From Pararobbsia silviterrae (GTDB lineage: Bacteria > Pseudomonadota > Gammaproteobacteria > Burkholderiales > Burkholderiaceae), in assembly GCF_003628125.1 (NCBI RefSeq), contig NZ_RBZU01000001.1, positions 186,001-250,000 on the forward strand: DNA of 64,000 nt, given 5' to 3'. The notes under the pieces were generated by a model. The model made no database searches. It saw only the letters and a program-made list of their open reading frames with translations, and had not been told where the DNA came from. The position numbers and the translations under genes are program-made. The stretch's first letter is position 1. Each line of letters starts with the position of its first letter. Shown here one piece after another: positions 52,603 through 61,694 of the stretch.

Positions 52603-53556
52603 ATGGAATTGCGCGCTCTGCGCTACTTTGTCGAGGTGGTTCGGCAGCAAAGCTTCACGCTCGCGGCCGAGTCGCTCAGCGTGACGCAGCCGACGATCAG
52701 CAAGATGGTCAAATCGCTCGAGGAAGAGATCGGCACGCCCTTGCTGCTGCGCGAAGGCCGGCAGCTCGTGTTGACCGACGCGGGACGCATCGTCGCGCAA
52801 CGCGGGCAGGACGTGCTCGCCGCGCACGCGCAATTGCGCGCCGAGCTCAACGATCTCGAATCGCTCGGACGCGGCGAGCTCCGGATCGGCATTCCGCCGA
52901 TGGGCGGCACGCTGTTCACGCCCGCGATCGCGGCGTTCCGGCAACGTTATCCGAAGGTCGAACTCAAGTTGTTCGAGCACGGCTCGCGCGCGATCGAGGC
53001 GGCGTTGCTCGAAGGCGATCTCGAACTCGGCGCGGTGCTGCTGCCCGTCGACGAGGCCGTGTTCAGCCTGCTGCCCGTCAGTCACCATCGGTTGTGGCTC
53101 GTCGCGCCCGCGACGTCGCGCTGGCGCGGCGCGGACCGCGTGCCGCTCGCGCAGCTTGCCGACGAGTCGTTCGTGTTCTATGGCGAGAGCCTGGCGCTCA
53201 ACGATATCGTCATGCGCGCGTGCCGCGACGCGGGCTTTACGCCGACGATCGTCGGGCGCAGCGGACACTGGGATTTCATCACGGCGCTCGTCGGCGCGGG
53301 GGTCGGCATCGCGTTGCTGCCCGAGCCGTACTGCAGGCCGCTCGACCCCGAACGCTATACGCTCGTGCCCGTTGTCGATCCCGTCATCGCGTGGGATATG
53401 GCGATTGCGTGGCGCAAGGACGGTTATCTGTCGCATGCCGCGCGTGCGTGGCTCGATGTCGCGCGTGCGTTGCCCGGAGACGAGGGGCCGAGCAGCGCGT
53501 CCGCCGATCTCTGGCTCGGCGGCGCGCGCGCCGGCGCGACACGCAAGGGCGCCTAG
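52603..53556 (+). CDS. LysR-family regulator
   Basis: 317 residues. LysR helix-turn-helix: MELRALRYFVEVVRQQSFTL then SVTQPTISKMVKSLEEEIGT, with an effector domain from about residue 90 (RGELRIGIPPMGGTLFTPAI). This is the subgroup (CynR/CbbR-like) with the N terminus at the very start. GGAGA precedes the ATG at 52603. It is convergent with the GMC oxidoreductase, so control of the alcohol/aldehyde genes is possible but not shown by arrangement. Confidence 0.92.
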   Translation: MELRALRYFVEVVRQQSFTLAAESLSVTQPTISKMVKSLEEEIGTPLLLREGRQLVLTDAGRIVAQRGQDVLAAHAQLRAELNDLESLGRGELRIGIPPMGGTLFTPAIAAFRQRYPKVELKLFEHGSRAIEAALLEGDLELGAVLLPVDEAVFSLLPVSHHRLWLVAPATSRWRGADRVPLAQLADESFVFYGESLALNDIVMRACRDAGFTPTIVGRSGHWDFITALVGAGVGIALLPEPYCRPLDPERYTLVPVVDPVIAWDMAIAWRKDGYLSHAARAWLDVARALPGDEGPSSASADLWLGGARAGATRKGA

Positions 53557-53648
53557 GCGCGTCGATGCGCAGGCGCGCTTACGCGGGGCGCCATGCAGAA
53601 ACGCTCAGGCGCGCCGATGGGGTTCGCGCGCCGGACCGGGCGCGCCGC

Positions 53649-55322
53649 TCATGCGCCCGCGGGCCCCAGTGCGGATCCCGGCGCGAGCACGAGGGGCGCG
53701 GCGGCCGGCGACATCGTGCCGACCATGCGATCGACCGCACGCTCGGCGATCATGATCGTCGGCGCATTCGTATTGCCGCCGATGAGCGTCGGCATGATCG
53801 ACGCGTCGATGACGCGCAGCCCCGTGACGCCGCGTACGCGCAGATCCGGATCGACGACCGAGGCGGGATCGCTGCCCATCCTGCACGTGCCGACCGGGTG
53901 ATAGATCGTCTCCGCATCCGCGCGGACCGCCGCCATGAGTTCGGCGTCGGTCTTGAGGTCGTGCGTGCGCAATTCGCGGCCGCCGTGGTCGGCGAGCGCC
54001 GGCGCTTCGAGAATGCGCCGCGCGGCCTTGACGCCGCGCAGCATCGCTTCGGCATCGTAGGGATCGCTGAGGAAGCGAGGATCGACGACGGGCGCATCGC
54101 GCGTATCGCGGCTCTCGATCGTGACGGTGCCGCGGCTGCGCGGACGCAGCACGCAGACATGCAGCGAGTACCCGGCGCCGTAGTGCAGTCGCCGGCCGTG
54201 CTCGTCGACGAGCGCCACGCAGAAATGGAACTGGATGTCGGGGCGTCGCAGCGCGGGGTCGGTTTTGACGAAGCCGCCGGCTTCGGCGACGTTGCTCGCG
54301 AACAGGCCGCGGCGGTGACGCCGATACATCGACCAGCGGCGCACCCACGCGGGGAGGCTGCCGATCGTGAGGCCGACCGTTTCGGTATCGCCGGGTATGC
54401 GCTTCTGGAACGTGAAGTCGAGATGATCCTGCAGGTTCGCGCCGACGCCCGGCGCGTCGTGCACGACGTCGATGCCGAGGCCGCGCAGCGTCGATGCGGG
54501 CCCGATGCCTGAACACATGAGCAGTTGCGGCGAGCCGAACGCGCCGCTGCAGACGATGACTTCGGCGCGTGCGTGCAGCGTTTCGGCGCGTCCCGCGCGC
54601 GAGATGTCGACACCCGCCGCGCGTCGGCCGTCGAACACGATGCGTAGCGCGTGGGCGTGCGTGATCACGTGCAGATTGCCGCGCACGCGCGAATGGAGAT
54701 ACGCGCGCGCGGCGTTCCATCGTTCGCCGTTGCGCTGCGTGACCTGATAGATGCCGACGCCCTCTTGCGACTCGCCGTTGAAATCGTCGTTGGGCAGATA
54801 GCCGGCCTGGACCGCGGCATTGACGAAGCGCCATGAAAACACGTTGACGTCGCGCAGATCCGACACGATGAGCGGACCGTTTTCGCCGTGATAGGTACTC
54901 GCGCCGCGCACATTCGATTCGGCGCGCCGGAAATACGGCAGCACGTCGCGCCAGCCCCATCCGGGACACCCGGCCGCTTCCCACTCGTCGTAGTCGAGCG
55001 GGTGGCCGCGCGTGTAGACCATCGCATTGATCGAGCTGCTGCCGCCGAGACCGCGTCCGCGCGGCTGCCAGGTCTTGCGATCGGAGAGCGCGGCCTGCGG
55101 GGCCGTGCGGAACATCCAGTTGTAGCGCGAGCGCCGCGCGACGAGCGCGGCGAGACCCAGCGGCGTGTGGATCAGCGCGCTGTGATCGGACGGCCCCGCT
55201 TCGAGCAGGGCGATCGTCGCATGCGGGCATGCGTCGGCGAGTCGCGCCGCCGTCGCGCAGCCGGCCGAGCCGGCCCCGACGACGATGTAGTCATAGGTCG
55301 AGGACCTCGCGGTGGATCCCAT
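53649..55322 (-). CDS. GMC-family alcohol oxidoreductase
   Basis: 557-residue FAD enzyme of the glucose-methanol-choline family, in the choline-dehydrogenase/AlkJ branch. FAD motif DYIVVGAGSAGCATAARLAD, signature GRGLGGSSSINAMVYTRG, and the catalytic pair in YHPVGTCRMG and GGNTNAPTIMIAERAVD. Family members oxidise choline or medium to long-chain primary alcohols to aldehydes. The neighbours 330 bp upstream on the other strand (acyl-CoA dehydrogenase, aldehyde dehydrogenase) favour an alcohol-to-acid role here. No betaine-aldehyde dehydrogenase, BetI or choline transporter is near, so a choline role is unlikely. Confidence 0.93.
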   Translation of the reverse strand: MGSTARSSTYDYIVVGAGSAGCATAARLADACPHATIALLEAGPSDHSALIHTPLGLAALVARRSRYNWMFRTAPQAALSDRKTWQPRGRGLGGSSSINAMVYTRGHPLDYDEWEAAGCPGWGWRDVLPYFRRAESNVRGASTYHGENGPLIVSDLRDVNVFSWRFVNAAVQAGYLPNDDFNGESQEGVGIYQVTQRNGERWNAARAYLHSRVRGNLHVITHAHALRIVFDGRRAAGVDISRAGRAETLHARAEVIVCSGAFGSPQLLMCSGIGPASTLRGLGIDVVHDAPGVGANLQDHLDFTFQKRIPGDTETVGLTIGSLPAWVRRWSMYRRHRRGLFASNVAEAGGFVKTDPALRRPDIQFHFCVALVDEHGRRLHYGAGYSLHVCVLRPRSRGTVTIESRDTRDAPVVDPRFLSDPYDAEAMLRGVKAARRILEAPALADHGGRELRTHDLKTDAELMAAVRADAETIYHPVGTCRMGSDPASVVDPDLRVRGVTGLRVIDASIMPTLIGGNTNAPTIMIAERAVDRMVGTMSPAAAPLVLAPGSALGPAGA

Positions 55323-55653
55323 GAGGTGTTGTCTCCCTGCGCCTTGGAAGTCGGCGCCTTTCAGTCGGACGCCAGCATAGCCGCGCTTTTTTTTGGTAGG
55401 GAGCGCGCCGACGTCTCGAAATATGCGACCTCGGGATTCTTGAGCATTCGGTCCCGGCGAGCATGGGGATAAACCCGCGCGCGCGATTGAGCGCGCGCTC
55501 TAATTCGCGACGAGGCGCTTGCCGGCGCGCGTGGTCGCGATTCCGGCGCGCGGATCGGGATCCTTACGCTTGCGCATGGGCGTGCAATCGACCATGCTGA
55601 GCCCTTCGCTTGTCATCCCGCGTTCTGCGCGAGCATAGGGAGCTCACGGAGCC
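55323..55653. other. Divergent intergenic region
   Basis: 331 bp between the GMC gene and the AidB gene, carrying both promoters. It contains an eight-T run at 55388-55395 and GCGCGC-rich DNA around 55480-55500. No confident promoter or operator. Confidence 0.45.
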
Positions 55654-57345
55654 ATGGACTGGACTACGCACGAAGTGACCAATCAGGTCCCGCCGCTTGT
55701 CGACTACAACCTGTTTGAAACGGATGTCGTATTGAGCGGGGCCGTCGAGCGCGACGGCGCGGGCTGGCACCGCGACGCGCTCTATGCGATGGGCGCGCGG
55801 CTGGGGCGCGCCGATGTCCAGGTGCTGGCCGAACTGGCGAACCGGCATACGCCCGAGCTGTTCACGCACGATTCGCGCGGACGGCGTCTCGATGCGGTCG
55901 AGCTGCATCCGAGCTGGCATGCGCTGCTCGACTTGCTGCGCGCGCACGGGCTGCAGGCGCTGCCGTTCTCCGATCCGGGGGAAGGCGCGATGAGCGCGCG
56001 CGCCGCGGGTTATTTCCTGCATGCGCAGATCGAATCCGGCACGCTGTGTCCGACGACGATGACGTTCGCGAGCATTCCCGTGCTGCAACGCGAGACTTCC
56101 TTGTTCGAACCGCTGCGCGACAAGCTTTTCGCGCGCGAACACGATCCGCGCGATCTGCCGTTGTCGGAAAAGCGATCGATGCTCGTCGGCATGGGCATGA
56201 CCGAAAAGCAGGGCGGATCGGACGTGCGCACGAACCAGACGCGCGCGTTTCCGATCGAGCCCGCGTACACGGGGCGCGGCGCCGCGTACCGGCTGGTCGG
56301 GCACAAATGGTTTTTTTCGGTGCCTCAGGCCGATGCCCATCTCGTGCTCGCGCGAGCCGACGGCGATACCGGTCTCTCATGTTTCTACGTGCCGCGTTTC
56401 ACACCCGACGGCCGGCGCAACACGGTGCGCGTCCAGCGTCTCAAGGACAAGCTCGGCAATCGCTCGAACGCGAGCAGCGAGGTCGAATTCGAAGACGCGT
56501 GGGGCGTCCTGATCGGCGAAGAAGGCCGCGGCATCCCGACCATCATCGAGATGGCGAACTACACGCGGCTCGACTGCGTGATCGGCAGCGCGGCGCTGAT
56601 GCGCGCCGCGCTCGTGCAGGCCGTTCATCATGCGCGGCATCGCAGCGCGTTCGGCCGGATGCTGGCCGAGCAGCCGCTCATGCAGAACGTGCTCGCCGAT
56701 CTCGCGCTCGAAAGCGAAGCCGCGACCCTGCTGATGATGCGGCTTGCGCATGCGTATGACGCGTCGGCCGAGCCGATCTCGCAACTCGATCGCGGCTGGC
56801 AGCGCATCGTGACGCCCGCGGCGAAGTTCTGGGTCTGCAAACGCGCGCTCGAATTCACGGGCGAGGCGATGGAGGTCTGGGGCGGCAACGGCTACGTCGA
56901 GGAGAGTCCGATGGCGCGCTTCTACCGTGAGGCCCCGGTCAACTCGATCTGGGAAGGCTCGGGCAATGTCATGTGCCTCGACGTCCTGCGCGCGATCGAA
57001 CGCGAACCCGACGCGGCGCGTGCATTGCTCGACGACTGGCGCGATGCGGCCGCGGGCGATCGCGGGCTGCTCGACGCGCTCGCGTACGTGACGCGCGTGC
57101 TCGGCGCGTCCGCCGCCGAGCGCGAGGGGTCCGCGCGCCGGATCGCACAGACGATCGTGCTGATCGCGCAGAGTGTGCTGTTGCGACGCCACGGCGCGGG
57201 AGCGAGCGCCGATGCGTTCATCGCGACGCGGCTCGCCGACGGCGCGGGGTACTGCGGGCGCGTCTACGGCACCTTGCCCGCATCCGAAACCGCGTGGCAT
57301 GCGCAGTTGATCGAGCGTGCATGGCCGTCGCACGTGAGCGTATGA
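55654..57345 (+). CDS. aidB: AidB-family acyl-CoA dehydrogenase
   Basis: 563 residues. N terminus THEVTNQVPPLVDYNLFETD and the AidB hallmark GMGMTEKQGGSDVRTNQTRA, then LKDKLGNRSNASSEVEFEDA and AMEVWGGNGYVEESPMARFY. AidB is a flavoprotein of the adaptive response to alkylation damage in E. coli, with weak isovaleryl-CoA dehydrogenase activity and a DNA-binding C-terminal domain (present here by length). It is followed by an aldehyde dehydrogenase 40 bp downstream, an unusual partner for a DNA-damage protein and more in line with a catabolic use. Confidence 0.9.
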   Translation: MDWTTHEVTNQVPPLVDYNLFETDVVLSGAVERDGAGWHRDALYAMGARLGRADVQVLAELANRHTPELFTHDSRGRRLDAVELHPSWHALLDLLRAHGLQALPFSDPGEGAMSARAAGYFLHAQIESGTLCPTTMTFASIPVLQRETSLFEPLRDKLFAREHDPRDLPLSEKRSMLVGMGMTEKQGGSDVRTNQTRAFPIEPAYTGRGAAYRLVGHKWFFSVPQADAHLVLARADGDTGLSCFYVPRFTPDGRRNTVRVQRLKDKLGNRSNASSEVEFEDAWGVLIGEEGRGIPTIIEMANYTRLDCVIGSAALMRAALVQAVHHARHRSAFGRMLAEQPLMQNVLADLALESEAATLLMMRLAHAYDASAEPISQLDRGWQRIVTPAAKFWVCKRALEFTGEAMEVWGGNGYVEESPMARFYREAPVNSIWEGSGNVMCLDVLRAIEREPDAARALLDDWRDAAAGDRGLLDALAYVTRVLGASAAEREGSARRIAQTIVLIAQSVLLRRHGAGASADAFIATRLADGAGYCGRVYGTLPASETAWHAQLIERAWPSHVSV

Positions 57346-57385
57346 GTCCGTATTCGCCGCAGACACATAAAGACAACGACACGCG

Positions 57386-58837
57386 ATGAAAAACGATTTC
57401 GATCCGACGCTCGATCTGGAGAGGCTGCTGAACGCGCAGCGCCTTGCGTTTAACGAAGACCCGATGCCGAACTGGGCGCAGCGCGCCGCGCATCTGCGTG
57501 CGCTCGACGCGATGATGCTCGCGCATCGCAAGGCCATCGCCGGGGCGATTCATGAGGACTTCGGCAACCGTGCCGAAAACGAAACCGATATCGCGGACGT
57601 GCTCGGCTCGCATCTCGGCATCAAGCACGCGCTGCGGCACGGACGCCGATGGATGCGCGCGCGGCGGCGTTCGCCGGGCATGCTGCTCGCGCCCGCGAGC
57701 GCGAAACTCGTGCCGCAGCCGCTGGGCGTCGTGGGCATCATCGTGCCGTGGAACTACCCGCTGTTCCTTGCCGTGGGACCGTTGACGGGCGCACTCGCGG
57801 CGGGCAACCGCGCGATGATCAAGCTGTCGGAATTCACGCCGCGTTTCGGCGAGCTGTTTGCGCGGATTATCGCGCAGACCTTCGCGCCCGACCATGTGAC
57901 TGTCGTCAATGGCGAGGCCGACGTCGCGCGCGCGTTTGCGTCGTTGCCGTTCGATCGGCTCGTGTTCACGGGGTCGACCGGCGTCGGCCGCCATGTGATG
58001 CGCGCGGCGGCCGAGCACCTGACGCCCGTCACGCTCGAACTCGGCGGCAAGTCGCCCGCGCTGATCGGGCCGGGCGCGCGCTTCGCCGAAGCCGTCGACG
58101 CCGTGATTTCGAGCAAGCTGTTCAATGCGGGCCAGACGTGCGTCGCGCCCGACTATGTGCTCGTGCCGCGCGGGCGCGCGCAGGCCTTCATCGAACGTGC
58201 GCGGGCGCTGACCGCGAAGCTTTATCCGGACTTCGCGAACAATACGGATTACACGTCGATCATCTCGGTGCGGCACGTCGAGCGGCTCGATGCGCTGACG
58301 CAGGAGGCCGCCGCGCGCGGTGCGACGCTCCATGCGCTCGCGGATCTGCGTCAAGCCGCGTCCGGGGCGATGCCGGCCGCCGCGCGCGAACGAGACGCCG
58401 TGCGTCGCGTGGTGCCCCAGATCATCACGGACGCGCCCGACGACACCGCGATCATGCGCGAGGAGATTTTTGGCCCCTTGCTGCCGCTCGTCGAATACGA
58501 CCGGTTCGACGATGCGCTTGCCTATATCAATGCGCGGCCGCGTCCGCTCGCGATGTATCTGTTCGAGACGAACAACGCGGTCGTCGACCGCGCGCTCGCG
58601 CGCACGCATTCGGGCGGCGTCACGATCAACGACACGCTGCTGCACGTTGCATGCGATGACCTGCCGTTCGGCGGCATCGGACCGAGCGGCATGGGCGCGT
58701 ATCACGGCGTCGAGGGGTTCCGGACGTTCTCGCATATGAAGCCCGTCCTGACGCAAGCGCGCTTCAATTTGCGCGCGATCGTGCGGCCGCCGTATGGCAA
58801 GCGCGTCTCCGCGGTCGTGCGGATGTTCCTTCGTTAG
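57386..58837 (+). CDS. calB: Coniferyl-aldehyde dehydrogenase family
   Basis: 483 residues, shorter C terminus than classical ALDHs as in coniferyl/long-chain aldehyde dehydrogenases. Catalytic Cys in KLFNAGQTCVAPDYVLV, Glu in TLELGGKSPALIG, Rossmann FTGSTGVGRHVM, and membrane-type lead VPWNYPLFLAVGPLTGALAA. Members oxidise coniferyl and other aromatic or fatty aldehydes to acids. It follows aidB by 40 bp on the same strand, forming a two-gene operon, and lies opposite a GMC alcohol oxidoreductase that could supply the aldehyde. Confidence 0.9.
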   Translation: MKNDFDPTLDLERLLNAQRLAFNEDPMPNWAQRAAHLRALDAMMLAHRKAIAGAIHEDFGNRAENETDIADVLGSHLGIKHALRHGRRWMRARRRSPGMLLAPASAKLVPQPLGVVGIIVPWNYPLFLAVGPLTGALAAGNRAMIKLSEFTPRFGELFARIIAQTFAPDHVTVVNGEADVARAFASLPFDRLVFTGSTGVGRHVMRAAAEHLTPVTLELGGKSPALIGPGARFAEAVDAVISSKLFNAGQTCVAPDYVLVPRGRAQAFIERARALTAKLYPDFANNTDYTSIISVRHVERLDALTQEAAARGATLHALADLRQAASGAMPAAARERDAVRRVVPQIITDAPDDTAIMREEIFGPLLPLVEYDRFDDALAYINARPRPLAMYLFETNNAVVDRALARTHSGGVTINDTLLHVACDDLPFGGIGPSGMGAYHGVEGFRTFSHMKPVLTQARFNLRAIVRPPYGKRVSAVVRMFLR

Positions 58838-58905
58838 GATCCGTCGGCTGCCGACCCCGCCAATCGCCAACCGCTGGATTGGCCGACCGTCCGAGCGAGC
58901 CTGAC

Positions 58906-58951
58906 GATCGCGCAAACAACAACGCCCGACAGGACGAAGCCTGCCGGGCGT
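58906..58951 (-). terminator. Intrinsic terminator of metK
   Basis: On the minus strand a 12-bp stem ACGCCCGGCAGG / CCTGTCGGGCGT (58951-58940 and 58933-58922, one G-T pair) is followed by TGTTGTTTGCG. It lies about 125 bp after the metK stop. Confidence 0.75.
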
Positions 58952-59073
58952 GGATCGGGATGTCAGTCGCGCATCATGTACGGCGTGTACCGCGCGAGGG
59001 TTCGAAGCCGGCGCGAGGGGCGCACCGGAGGCGCGGCCTACACCGCCCGCCCCCGTGCGCATCTAGCGCGCGA

Positions 59074-60261
59074 TCATGCGCCGACGGCGGTCGGCTCGAT
59101 GTTCGCGGCCTCGGCGAGCGCAGCGGCCTTGTCGGTCGCTTCCCACGTGAATTCCGGCTCTTCGCGGCCGAAGTGGCCGTACGCCGCCGTCTTCTCGTAA
59201 ATCGGACGCAGCAGGTCGAGCATCTGCACGATGCCCTTCGGGCGCAGATCGAAATGCGTCTGCACGAGTTCGTTGATGACCGCATCGGGTACGCGGCCCG
59301 TGCCGAACGTGTTGACCATGACCGAGGTCGGACGCGCGACGCCGATCGCGTACGAGACCTGGATCAGCGCGCGCTTGGCGAGCCCCGCCGCGACGATGTT
59401 CTTCGCGACGTAGCGGCCCGCGTAGGCGGCCGAGCGATCGACCTTCGACGGATCCTTGCCCGAGAACGCGCCGCCGCCATGGGGCGCGGCGCCGCCGTAC
59501 GTGTCGACGATGATCTTGCGGCCCGTGAGACCGCAGTCGCCTTGCGGACCGCCGATGACGAAACGGCCCGTCGGGTTCACGAGGAACTTGATGTCGCCCT
59601 TGATCAGATCCTTCGGCAGCACGGGCTTGATGACTTCTTCGATGACCGCTTCGCGCAGTTGCGCGAGTTCGATGTCGGGCGCGTGCTGCGTCGAGAGCAC
59701 GACGGTGTCGATGCTGTGCGGCTTGCCGTCGACATAGCGGATCGTGACTTGCGACTTCGCGTCCGGGCGCAGCCAGGGCAGGCGGCCGTCGCGGCGCAGA
59801 TCGGCCTGGCGCTCGACGAGGCGGTGCGACAGATAGATCGGCAGCGGCATGAGTTCGGGCGTTTCATCGCACGCATAGCCGAACATCAGGCCTTGGTCGC
59901 CCGCGCCTTGATCGAGGTTGTTGTCGTGCGCGCGATCGACGCCTTGGGCGATGTCGGGCGATTGCTTGTCGTAGGCGACGAGGACCGCGCAGCCCTTGTA
60001 GTCGATGCCGTAGTCGGTGTTGTCGTAGCCGATGCGCTTGATCGTGTCGCGCGCGACCTGGATGTAATCGACGTTGGCCGTCGTCGTGATTTCGCCGGCG
60101 AGAACGACAAGACCCGTGTTGCAGAGCGTTTCGGCCGCAACGCGCGAATATTTGTCTTGCGCGAGGATCGCATCAAGAATCGCGTCGGAAATCTGATCGG
60201 CGACCTTGTCGGGGTGCCCTTCGGAAACGGATTCGGACGTGAACAGATAGTCGTTCGCCAC
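59074..60261 (-). CDS. metK: S-adenosylmethionine synthetase
   Basis: 395 residues. Condenses ATP and methionine to SAM. N terminus [20 protein letters not shown] with the metal/ATP His-Pro-Asp, then [19 protein letters not shown] and [20 protein letters not shown], all diagnostic. The start is a GTG (60261-60259) with AAGGAG eight bases upstream; a nearby ATG is out of frame. The leader of about 170 nt is described separately. It is divergent from lpxL. Confidence 0.97.
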   Translation of the reverse strand: MANDYLFTSESVSEGHPDKVADQISDAILDAILAQDKYSRVAAETLCNTGLVVLAGEITTTANVDYIQVARDTIKRIGYDNTDYGIDYKGCAVLVAYDKQSPDIAQGVDRAHDNNLDQGAGDQGLMFGYACDETPELMPLPIYLSHRLVERQADLRRDGRLPWLRPDAKSQVTIRYVDGKPHSIDTVVLSTQHAPDIELAQLREAVIEEVIKPVLPKDLIKGDIKFLVNPTGRFVIGGPQGDCGLTGRKIIVDTYGGAAPHGGGAFSGKDPSKVDRSAAYAGRYVAKNIVAAGLAKRALIQVSYAIGVARPTSVMVNTFGTGRVPDAVINELVQTHFDLRPKGIVQMLDLLRPIYEKTAAYGHFGREEPEFTWEATDKAAALAEAANIEPTAVGA

Positions 60262-60434
60262 TTCGCATGCTCCTTAAATAATCGGTACGTAACCGGAAAA
60301 CCCGAGTACTGGCGCTTCCACGTAGCCGACTTCGGACCGAAGCGGCGACGCTTTAGCGGAATTTTTTGCCAGATATCGGATATCCGGCACTCGCCCCGCA
60401 AGTTGTCCATTAACTCGGCGAAGCCCTTATTATA
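60262..60434 (-). promoter_or_regulatory. metK promoter and long 5' leader
   Basis: A consensus -10 TATAAT at 60434-60429 (minus strand) predicts transcription from about 60422, leaving a leader of about 160 nt before the GTG. It contains GATATC twice in tandem (60373-60385), GC-rich complementary segments around 60325-60360, and the ribosome site AAGGAG. The length suggests RNA-level control, but I cannot assign it to a known SAM riboswitch class. Confidence 0.55.
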
Positions 60435-60450
60435 GCGGCTTCGTTTTTTT
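60419..60450 (+). terminator. Terminator-like hairpin overlapping the metK promoter
   Basis: Plus strand: CGAAGCC (60419-60425), 11-nt loop, GGCTTCG (60437-60443), then seven T (60444-60450). The -10 of metK lies in the loop. No plus-strand gene ends nearby, so its substrate is unknown. Confidence 0.6.
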
Positions 60451-60583
60451 ATGCTTGAGCCCCGCGCGTGCCCCTGATCCCAACATTGTTTCGTTCGCAG
60501 CCGCATGGCCTGCGCGCCGCCGCGCGACGGCCGGGGTGCGCGACCTGCATCGGGTGCGCGCGGCGTCGGCACGCGGAGGGCGC

Positions 60584-61468
60584 ATGCTAGGCAAAATCGG
60601 CACGTATCTCGCGGTCGGGCTGCTCAAATTTCTGGCGCTGCTCCCGTACGGGCTCGTGGCCCGATTCGGCGATGGGCTGGGCTGGCTGCTTTATCAGATC
60701 CCGAGTTCGCGCAAGCGCGTCGTGCATACGAACCTGCGCCTGTGTTTTCCGGAGTGGGACGACGCCGAGCGCGAACGCGTCGCGGGCCGGCATTTCCGTC
60801 ACGCCGTGCGCAGCTACGTCGAGCGCAGTTATCAATGGTTCGGCTCGGCGCGTACGATCGAAAAGCTCGTCGTCGTCGACAGCGAGATCGATCTCGAGGA
60901 TCCGGATCTTCCGCCGACGATTCTGCTCGGCTATCACTTCGTCGCGATCGAGGCCGCGTCCGTCGCGATCAATCACGCGCTCAAGCGTCGCTGCGGGTCG
61001 CTCTATCAGCCGTTCTCGAATCGGGATCTCGATCGGATCGCAAGCGAGGCGCGCGGCCGGTTCAATGCGGAGATGGTCTCGAAATCCGACAGCGCGCGCG
61101 CCGTGATCCGGATGTTGCGCAACCGCCAGCCCGTGATGCTCGGCGCCGATATGGACTACGGTTTGCGCAATTCGGCGTTCGTGCCGTTTTTCGGCGTGCC
61201 GGCGTGCACGCTCACGTCGACCGCGCGGCTCGCGGCGACGGCGCCCGCGCAGATCATCGTGTTCGTCGGCGAAGTGCTGCCGCACTACAAGGGCTACCGG
61301 CTCAAGGTCTTCAAGCCGTGGGCCGACTATCCGAGCGGCGACGACGTCGCCGATGCGCGGCGCATGAACGCGGTGCTCGAAGACCTCGTGCGCACGATGC
61401 CCGAGCAGTATTACTGGGTGCACAAGCGCTTCAAGACGCGCCCGCCCGGCGAACCCGGCTTCTATTGA
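60584..61468 (+). CDS. LpxL/HtrB-type lipid A acyltransferase family
   Basis: 294 residues. A membrane-anchored acyltransferase transferring acyl-ACP chains to the lipid A precursor. N-terminal anchor (GTYLAVGLLKFLALLPYGLV), catalytic HX4E in LLGYHFVAIEAASVAINHAL, then MLGADMDYGLRNSAFVPFFG and the C-terminal PEQYYWVHKRFKTRPPGEP. ATG at 60584 with GGAGGG six bases before; a longer open frame is not conserved. Which acyl position it uses is not readable. Confidence 0.92.
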   Translation: MLGKIGTYLAVGLLKFLALLPYGLVARFGDGLGWLLYQIPSSRKRVVHTNLRLCFPEWDDAERERVAGRHFRHAVRSYVERSYQWFGSARTIEKLVVVDSEIDLEDPDLPPTILLGYHFVAIEAASVAINHALKRRCGSLYQPFSNRDLDRIASEARGRFNAEMVSKSDSARAVIRMLRNRQPVMLGADMDYGLRNSAFVPFFGVPACTLTSTARLAATAPAQIIVFVGEVLPHYKGYRLKVFKPWADYPSGDDVADARRMNAVLEDLVRTMPEQYYWVHKRFKTRPPGEPGFY

Positions 61469-61546
61469 TCCGCGCATGACCCGCGCGCGCTATTGCCCGG
61501 GGCGACGCGTGTCGGCGCGCGCGCTCGGATGCGCGAAGCCGGTCAC

Positions 61547-61668
61547 GAGACGCGACGTGCGAGAAGCGAGATATGAGAAGCGAGACGCGACGTACGAGAA
61601 GCCCGGTTCGAGATGCGAGATGTGAGACGGGAGAAGCCGGATCCGAGAAACCGGGTTCGAGAAGCGCG
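61547..61668. repeat. Degenerate GAGAAGCG-type repeat upstream of dapF
   Basis: Roughly ten interspersed copies of CGAGAAGCG/CGAGATG-like octamers between lpxL and dapF, with one longer near-duplicate, GCGACGTGCGAGAAGC and GCGACGTACGAGAAGC. Spacing is irregular. Confidence 0.6.
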
Positions 61669-61682
61669 GGCCCGGGAGGCCC

Positions 61683-61688
61683 TACAAT
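61683..61688 (+). promoter_or_regulatory. Predicted -10 element directly in front of dapF
   Basis: TACAAT at 61683-61688, seven bases before the first base of the ATG at 61695. If used, the message would begin at or next to the start codon. A -35 partner is not clear. Confidence 0.45.
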
Positions 61689-61694
61689 AGCGAC

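Noticed and set aside
57218-59062. 614-codon minus-strand frame over the coniferyl-aldehyde dehydrogenase
   Set aside because: No protein-like composition; the sense gene has full ALDH motifs.
59886-60410. Leader ORF in front of metK beginning at an ATG at 60410
   Set aside because: It does not stop before metK but runs 370 bases into it in another frame, and has no ribosome site; a regulatory leader peptide would be expected to end earlier. Conservation of its first 40 residues would change this view.
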